Shown piece after piece: positions 14,004 to 17,878 of a DNA stretch of 17,878 nt. The number at the start of each line of letters is the position of its first letter. Positions within the stretch are counted from its first letter, which is position 1. The stretch is from Prosthecobacter debontii (GTDB lineage: Bacteria; Verrucomicrobiota; Verrucomicrobiia; Verrucomicrobiales; Akkermansiaceae), in assembly GCA_945885485.1 (NCBI GenBank), contig CAMCYT010000027.1, positions 1 to 17,878 on the forward strand, read 5' to 3'. Below the pieces are notes generated by a model that saw only the letters and a list, made by a program, of their open reading frames with translations, was not told the DNA's origin and did not search any database. Both the position numbers and the translations under genes were made by a program.

Positions 14004-14636
14004 ATGACCCAAAGCCGCAAATCCAATCCAGGATCATGGAAGAAAACTCTGCTCCGGGGAGTGCTGGTTTGTTTTGGATCCGTGGCGATTTTACTGCCTG
14101 CATGGTTGCCGAACAAGCTGGGCGCGCCTATGGAGCGTGGCACGGTTGAGCTGTTACAGGCAGCTTTGCTCGCGGCATCTACGGCAGTGATGCTAGGGGC
14201 AATGGCGCATTCCGGTCACCGGCGCTGCATTTGTCGGGTGCTCGCATTTGGCTTGGCGGCGGCATTGGTTGGCGAGCTTGAGGATTTCATTTCTGGAATC
14301 ATGAAGTGGCCTTTTCCCGATGTCTGGGTAATTGGGCTGCTGGTGCTGATGGCTCTCATCACCCTCGCTCGGCATCGGTATGTCATGTTGAAATTTTTCT
14401 CCACCCTAGGACATCATGCAGGCGCAGGGTTAATAGGCGCGGCGTTGTTGATCATATATGTCTTCAGTCGCGTAATCGGTACACAACAGTTTTGGCAGGC
14501 CTCCATGGGGGATGCGTTTTCTCCGGAGATCCCCAAAATTTGTAAAAGCTATCTCGAGCTGCTGGCATGCTATTTTATTTTCGTGGGATCGATCGGATTG
14601 GCGATCACGCTAGGCAGGAGAGAGGAACTGGATTAG
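14004..14636 (+). CDS. Multi-pass membrane protein of unknown function
   Basis: The protein has 210 residues from the ATG at 14004, which has AAGGGG about six bases upstream, a clear ribosome-binding site in a window that mostly lacks them. An in-frame GTG at 13998 was not used because it lies inside that site. About six hydrophobic segments follow a basic N-terminus (TQSRKSNPGSWKK). They include GVLVCFGSVAILLPAWL, LLQAALLAASTAVMLGAM, VLAFGLAAALVGE, VWVIGLLVLMALITLA, HAGAGLIGAALLIIYVFSRV and CYFIFVGSIGLAITLG. EDFISG between helices 3 and 4 is the only notable acidic patch. No family was recognised. The TAG stop directly abuts the ATG of the acyltransferase gene, so a joint role in lipid or envelope assembly is plausible. 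Confidence 0.72.
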   Translation: MTQSRKSNPGSWKKTLLRGVLVCFGSVAILLPAWLPNKLGAPMERGTVELLQAALLAASTAVMLGAMAHSGHRRCICRVLAFGLAAALVGELEDFISGIMKWPFPDVWVIGLLVLMALITLARHRYVMLKFFSTLGHHAGAGLIGAALLIIYVFSRVIGTQQFWQASMGDAFSPEIPKICKSYLELLACYFIFVGSIGLAITLGRREELD

Positions 14637-15815
14637 ATGGCTGCGGGTTTTGCAAAAAGACTGAGTTGGAGACTGGAGGCTATCGGGCATTCGCTAGTGT
14701 CGGCAATCATGCGGTTTTTGCCTGCTGAGGATGTGTTCCGGCTCGGTGAGCTTATCGGAAAGATCGTTTGGCCAATAATGAAATCACGCCGTGCGCTCAT
14801 TTTGAGAAATTTAAGAATCGCCTATGCGCCGCTTGACTTTGAAGAGGCTGAAAAGATGGCGCGAGCTTCATTCATCCGCACGGTGGCAAATTTACTGAGC
14901 ACATTGATTTCGGTTAAATCAGAAGGCGGAAAAATTGAGGATTTACTAGTGGTTGAAAATCCAGAACTGTTAGAAGAGGCTTTCGCACAAGGTCGTGGAG
15001 TCGTGCTTCTGGCTGCGCACATGGGCAACTGGGAGTTGTTAGCGCGAATGAATCGTCTTTTCCCAAAAGGTAGCAAAATCGGCGCTTTCTACCGTCCGCT
15101 CAATAACCTCATTTTAAATGATCGAGTCTTAAATTTGAGGGAAACAAACGGGACGCATTTGTTTTCCAAACGAGACAGTTTGCATCAGGTTGGAGGATTT
15201 TTGAGAGACAATGGGATAATTGGGATTTTGGCGGATCAACGTGTAGGCATGCAGGGGGAAGTCGTCAGTTTTTTCGGGCGATTAACACGGGTAAGTGCAC
15301 TGCCAAGTTTATTAGTTAGAAGGAGTAAGTGCGAAGTGCTAGCGCTATCTTTGCGCACTATTGCTCCGGGAAAATGGAGCGCGCGTTACCATCCAGTTGA
15401 GAAGCCGTATCACTCATCCAATTGCATGAAGGCGTTGGAAAGCGCGATGAAAGTCTCCCTGTCAGATTGCTTTTGGCTTCAAGAACGCTGGAAAGTTTAT
15501 TTGGGCAAAGGAAGCTCCCTCACGCAATGGCTTGATAAAGAAAATGTGCGTGGGAGTAAACCTCATCGGGCCATGGTGTGGCTAGGGGAGAATGAGGAAA
15601 GATATGAGCTTCCTGCGGATTTCCTGCACGGCGATGTGGAGTGGGAATATATCACCGGCAAGCACCCTCAGGAGCTTTCTGAAATCGATCGATGCAAGCC
15701 TCTACCTGTGGATTTTCTCGTCACCACGCAGATAAATCAAGAGTTGCTGCGGTTCGCGGAAGAGTTAGAAATTCCAGTGCTGAGTTATCCGGATTTCAAA
15801 ATAGCTCACCAGTGA
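14637..15815 (+). CDS. LpxL/HtrB-type lysophospholipid or lipid A acyltransferase with C-terminal extension
   Basis: The protein has 392 residues. The catalytic motif H128-x4-E133 (AHMGNWEL) and the late FWLQERWK motif place it in the lipid A late acyltransferase (HtrB/LpxL) family, which adds secondary acyl chains to lipid A at the inner membrane. Other supports are SRRALILRNLRIAY near the N-terminus, GAFYRPLNN, GILADQRVG and FFGRLTRVSALPSLLVRR. The family normally ends soon after the WxxxRWK motif. Here about 85 more residues follow (from K308, HRAMVWLGENEERYEL ... ELEIPVLSYPDF) that I cannot assign. The exact acceptor is unknown. It starts on the base after the stop of the membrane protein gene. 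The last 20 bases overlap the convergent rnhC gene. Confidence 0.88.
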   Translation: MAAGFAKRLSWRLEAIGHSLVSAIMRFLPAEDVFRLGELIGKIVWPIMKSRRALILRNLRIAYAPLDFEEAEKMARASFIRTVANLLSTLISVKSEGGKIEDLLVVENPELLEEAFAQGRGVVLLAAHMGNWELLARMNRLFPKGSKIGAFYRPLNNLILNDRVLNLRETNGTHLFSKRDSLHQVGGFLRDNGIIGILADQRVGMQGEVVSFFGRLTRVSALPSLLVRRSKCEVLALSLRTIAPGKWSARYHPVEKPYHSSNCMKALESAMKVSLSDCFWLQERWKVYLGKGSSLTQWLDKENVRGSKPHRAMVWLGENEERYELPADFLHGDVEWEYITGKHPQELSEIDRCKPLPVDFLVTTQINQELLRFAEELEIPVLSYPDFKIAHQ

Positions 15816-16710
15816 CCTGCTGGGTGGTTTTGAAATGTAGCTTCGCGAATTTGCTCAATGAATCCACCCCGTGAGTTTCCACAAGAATTTTTCCAGCTGC
15901 TACAACCGCAGCTGATGCTCCGAGCGGAATTTTGAAACCGATTTTTTTCGTCGCTGCATCCATCCAGTCGATGAAGCGCTCGCGGGCAAGAATGGATGCG
16001 GCTGCCACGGCGGTGTCGGACTCGCCTTTGGTGCGTTGATCGAGAGTGAGCGTGATGTTTTTTTGCTTCAAGGCATGCTGCAAAACCTCGGCTTTGGCAA
16101 ATTGATCGGAAAGCGCTCGCGGGCAGTCTGGGCGCTTTCTAACAAGTTCCTCAATCACCGTGGCGTGACCCCATGCGAGCATTCTGTTGAGGTTTTTGAA
16201 GGACGCATAGAGTTCGTTGTATTTCTCCGGGCGGAGCGCGATGACATCGAACTCGATTCCTGGTGTAGCCTTGATCACGGCCGCAAGCTGGCGGATCTTC
16301 GCTGGCGTGGTGATTTTTTTCGAATCCGTGATCCCAGCTTTGATAAGTTGTCGCGTGATTTCCCCATTGGTGTAAACTCCCGCGATGACCAGCGGACCGA
16401 AGAAATCGCCCTTGCCGCTTTCATCGATCCCGAAGTGCGGCGCGAAATGTTCGGGATCGATGATTTCCTCGTAACCTAATTTTGCCTCGCCAAGCACCAT
16501 AGGCTCCAGAGTGAAGCGGATGAAATCTTCCGTGTCTTTCCCCTGAATCAGGACTTTCGGCCCTTTCTCGTAAACACTGATGTTCAGCTTGCCCTTCTTT
16601 CCCGCAAAAATGGTATACGCCTTCTCGACAAACTCAAAACTCTGCTCTTCAAGGATATCGCGGAGCTTGCTCACTTGCGCAGCAGTGAGGGTTGTGGTGT
16701 GGGAAGTCAT
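15796..16710 (-). CDS. rnhC: Ribonuclease HIII
   Basis: This enzyme cleaves the RNA strand of RNA-DNA hybrids. The protein has 304 residues, the length expected for RNase HIII with its N-terminal TBP-like substrate-binding domain (about 1-85, FVEKAYTIFAGKKGKLNISV). The catalytic start, HFGIDESGKGDFFGPLV with D96 and E97, is diagnostic of type HIII (GDESGKGDxFGPLV) rather than HI or HII. TDSKK, LTLDQRTKGESDTAVAAASI (further metal ligands) and LARERFIDWM follow. RNase HIII is mostly known from Firmicutes, Chlamydiae and Verrucomicrobia-like groups, which fits the lineage guess. It overlaps the acyltransferase gene tail to tail by 20 bases. Confidence 0.95.
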   Translation of the reverse strand: MTSHTTTLTAAQVSKLRDILEEQSFEFVEKAYTIFAGKKGKLNISVYEKGPKVLIQGKDTEDFIRFTLEPMVLGEAKLGYEEIIDPEHFAPHFGIDESGKGDFFGPLVIAGVYTNGEITRQLIKAGITDSKKITTPAKIRQLAAVIKATPGIEFDVIALRPEKYNELYASFKNLNRMLAWGHATVIEELVRKRPDCPRALSDQFAKAEVLQHALKQKNITLTLDQRTKGESDTAVAAASILARERFIDWMDAATKKIGFKIPLGASAAVVAAGKILVETHGVDSLSKFAKLHFKTTQQVTGELF

Positions 16711-16769
16711 TATTTTTTACTCGTCAGTTGGCAGTTTGGTCTAGAGAGTTCAACAAACATTTATTGATT

Positions 16770-17693
16770 ATGAAAGCATTCATTCCCCCATGCGCAGTCG
16801 CTATCGTCGCTTCCCTAGTTGTCGCCTATAACCCTGCAAAAGAACAACCACCTGGCGGCGCTGTTGAGAAAATCTCAGCATCGATTCCGGCTCAGGCTTA
16901 TGCAAAACCTAAAAAACCACGTAAGTTGTTGGTGTTTTCCCGGACCAATGGATTTCGCCATCAATCGATTGTGACGGGTAAGATTGCGTTGGAGGAGATG
17001 GGTAAAAAAACCGGCGCATATGAGGCGGTCATCAGCGATGAGCTTTCGAATTTCGAAAAGGACAAGATCAGCCAGTTCGATGCGATCTGTTTCTTGAGCA
17101 CGACCATGAATCCATTCGCGCCTTTCAAAGAAGAGTTGGGCAAAATGTCAGAAGAAGAGAAGGCGGCAGCAACGAAATACGAGCTTGAGCTCAAAGAAAA
17201 CCTGATGGCGTATGTCAAAGCGGGCGGTGGTTTTGTTGGGATTCACGCCGCGACTGACACGTTTTACGAATGGGCGGAGTATGGCGAAATGATCAATGGC
17301 TACTTCGATGGCCATCCGTGGGGTGCTGGTTCACAGGTCAATATTTATGTCGAGCCAGGTCAGGAAAAGCACCCGTTGGTGGCGATGTTCAATGGTCAGC
17401 GCTTGGATTTCAAAGAAGAGATCTATCAGTTGAAAGCGCCTTATGATTCATCCAAAGTGCACATGTTGTTGCGTCTCGATCCGGAAAAATCCGCACAAGT
17501 GAAAGGCAAGAAGCGTGCGGATAACGATTACGGAGTTGCGTGGGCGAGAAACTGGCAAAAAGGCCGCGTGTTCTACTGCTCAATTGGCCACAACCACGAG
17601 ATGTATTGGAATCAGGAAGTGCTGCGTCACTACTTGGCTGGAATCCAGTGGGCGATCGGTGACTACAAGGTTGAGCTCGCAGCAGGCAAGTAA
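16770..17693 (+). CDS. Exported ThuA-domain protein (trehalose-utilisation type, glutamine amidotransferase-like fold)
   Basis: The protein has 307 residues from MKAFIPPCAVAIVASLVVAY, an export signal. An upstream extension to 16692 runs into the rnhC promoter region and was not used. The ThuA domain (PF06283 type) is seen as KLLVFSRTNGFRHQSI, FDAICFLSTTMNPF, MAYVKAGGGFVGIHAATDTF, INGYFDGHPWGAGSQVNIYV, EKHPLVAMF, EEIYQLKAPY, YGVAWARNWQKGRVFYCSIG and HNHEMYWNQEVLRHYLAGIQWAIGD. These domains are common and often exported in Verrucomicrobia and Planctomycetes. The enzymatic role is thought to be in sugar catabolism but is not well defined. There is no Shine-Dalgarno sequence. It is divergent from rnhC, with 59 bases between the starts. 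Confidence 0.92.
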   Translation: MKAFIPPCAVAIVASLVVAYNPAKEQPPGGAVEKISASIPAQAYAKPKKPRKLLVFSRTNGFRHQSIVTGKIALEEMGKKTGAYEAVISDELSNFEKDKISQFDAICFLSTTMNPFAPFKEELGKMSEEEKAAATKYELELKENLMAYVKAGGGFVGIHAATDTFYEWAEYGEMINGYFDGHPWGAGSQVNIYVEPGQEKHPLVAMFNGQRLDFKEEIYQLKAPYDSSKVHMLLRLDPEKSAQVKGKKRADNDYGVAWARNWQKGRVFYCSIGHNHEMYWNQEVLRHYLAGIQWAIGDYKVELAAGK

Positions 17694-17736
17694 ACTGATA
17701 CTTTCTAGTCCTGAACTCTTTGTGGCTAAACTGTTT

Positions 17737-17756
17737 CATAGCTCTATTGAGCTATG
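17737..17756 (+). terminator. Short perfect hairpin after the ThuA gene
   Basis: CATAGCTC-TATT-GAGCTATG has an eight-base-pair stem and four-base loop, 44 bases after the stop codon. It is followed by ATTAAAATTCC, without a real T-run, so termination is likely but may be weak or Rho-assisted. Confidence 0.5.
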
Positions 17757-17774
17757 ATTAAAATTCCTCCATTC

Positions 17775-17820
17775 TTGCGTCTTGCGTCTTCAAGTCTCGC
17801 GTCTAAAAGTCTACTGACTT
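17775..17820. repeat. GCGTCT/GTCT tandem-like patch
   Basis: GCGTCT is found at 17777-17782, 17784-17789 and 17799-17804, with extra AGTCT units between (17793-17797, 17808-17812). On the other strand it reads as repeated AGACGCAAGACGC. It fills most of the gap before the last gene. It is not a CRISPR array, because the units are too short and irregular. Confidence 0.6.
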
Positions 17821-17824
17821 TACC

Positions 17825-17878
17825 ATGGAATATCCGCTCACCTCAGCCACCCGCCACACGCTTCCCAACGGCCTCGCC
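17825..17878 (+). CDS. Start of a probable M16 (insulinase-like) zinc peptidase, truncated by the window edge
   Basis: There are eighteen codons: MEYPLTSATRHTLPNGLA. A few polar residues followed by xxTLPNGL is the usual opening of M16 family peptidases (the HxxEH zinc motif would lie some 40 residues further on, outside the window). No Shine-Dalgarno sequence is seen. The call rests on this short motif only. Confidence 0.5.
   Translation, partial: MEYPLTSATRHTLPNGLA

Noticed and set aside
17775..17820. CRISPR-like array
   Set aside because: Units are 6-7 bases, irregularly spaced, with no spacers and no cas genes.

Overview
The window looks like part of the chromosome of a free-living, Gram-negative-type bacterium, most likely from the Verrucomicrobiota (inference). 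The clues are an outer-envelope OmpA/TonB-like protein, a lipid A-type acyltransferase, exported TIM-barrel and ThuA proteins of the sort common in that phylum, a type-III RNase H (RnhC), and very few Shine-Dalgarno sequences ahead of start codons. No phage, plasmid, CRISPR array, transposase or rRNA gene is visible. Most of the window is core or housekeeping DNA with several small non-coding repeat elements between genes.

Left part (1-5129, all + strand): a TonB/OmpA hybrid envelope protein overlaps rlmN (23S rRNA/tRNA adenine-C2 methyltransferase). A 49-residue DUF2256 zinc-ribbon-like gene follows. Next come a four-helix membrane protein fused to a peroxiredoxin-like domain, a lipoprotein with a C-terminal anchor (LppM-like), and a translationally coupled protein of unknown function with secretin-like half motifs.

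Toxin-antitoxin module (about 5180-5962): a higB-higA pair with an ATGA overlap. It is preceded by three TTGACAAC half-sites that form a 17-bp palindromic operator. A CGGATGAAC-type inverted repeat, flanked by A and T runs, separates it from the convergent exported TIM-barrel (xylose isomerase-like) gene.

Middle part (6137-10571): the TIM-barrel gene, rnc (RNase III) and tRNA-His(GUG) lie on the - strand. A class I DAHP synthase lies on the + strand behind a 256-bp leader region with two mutually exclusive hairpins. A TIGR01777/YfcH-type NAD(P)-binding protein follows on the - strand. It is flanked by two direct copies, about 90% identical, of a roughly 224-bp element. Each copy is a string of at least six short hairpins. 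A third, tail-only copy lies just beyond.

Right part (10934-17878): a - strand gene string runs hinT, then an alpha/beta-hydrolase lipoprotein, a lysozyme-like lipoprotein, a 32-bp perfect inverted repeat, and an unrecognised 340-residue protein with kinase-like HGD/DFD-type motifs. Divergent from it are a six-helix membrane protein and an LpxL/HtrB-type acyltransferase with an unexplained C-terminal extension. The acyltransferase gene overlaps rnhC tail to tail. The window ends with an exported ThuA-domain protein, a short repeat patch, and the first 18 codons of a probable M16 (insulinase-like) peptidase gene.

No complete new defence or mobile system could be demonstrated. The most interesting undescribed material is the multi-hairpin repeat family, the 32-bp inverted repeat that would bury the start region of a kinase-like gene, and that kinase-like protein itself.
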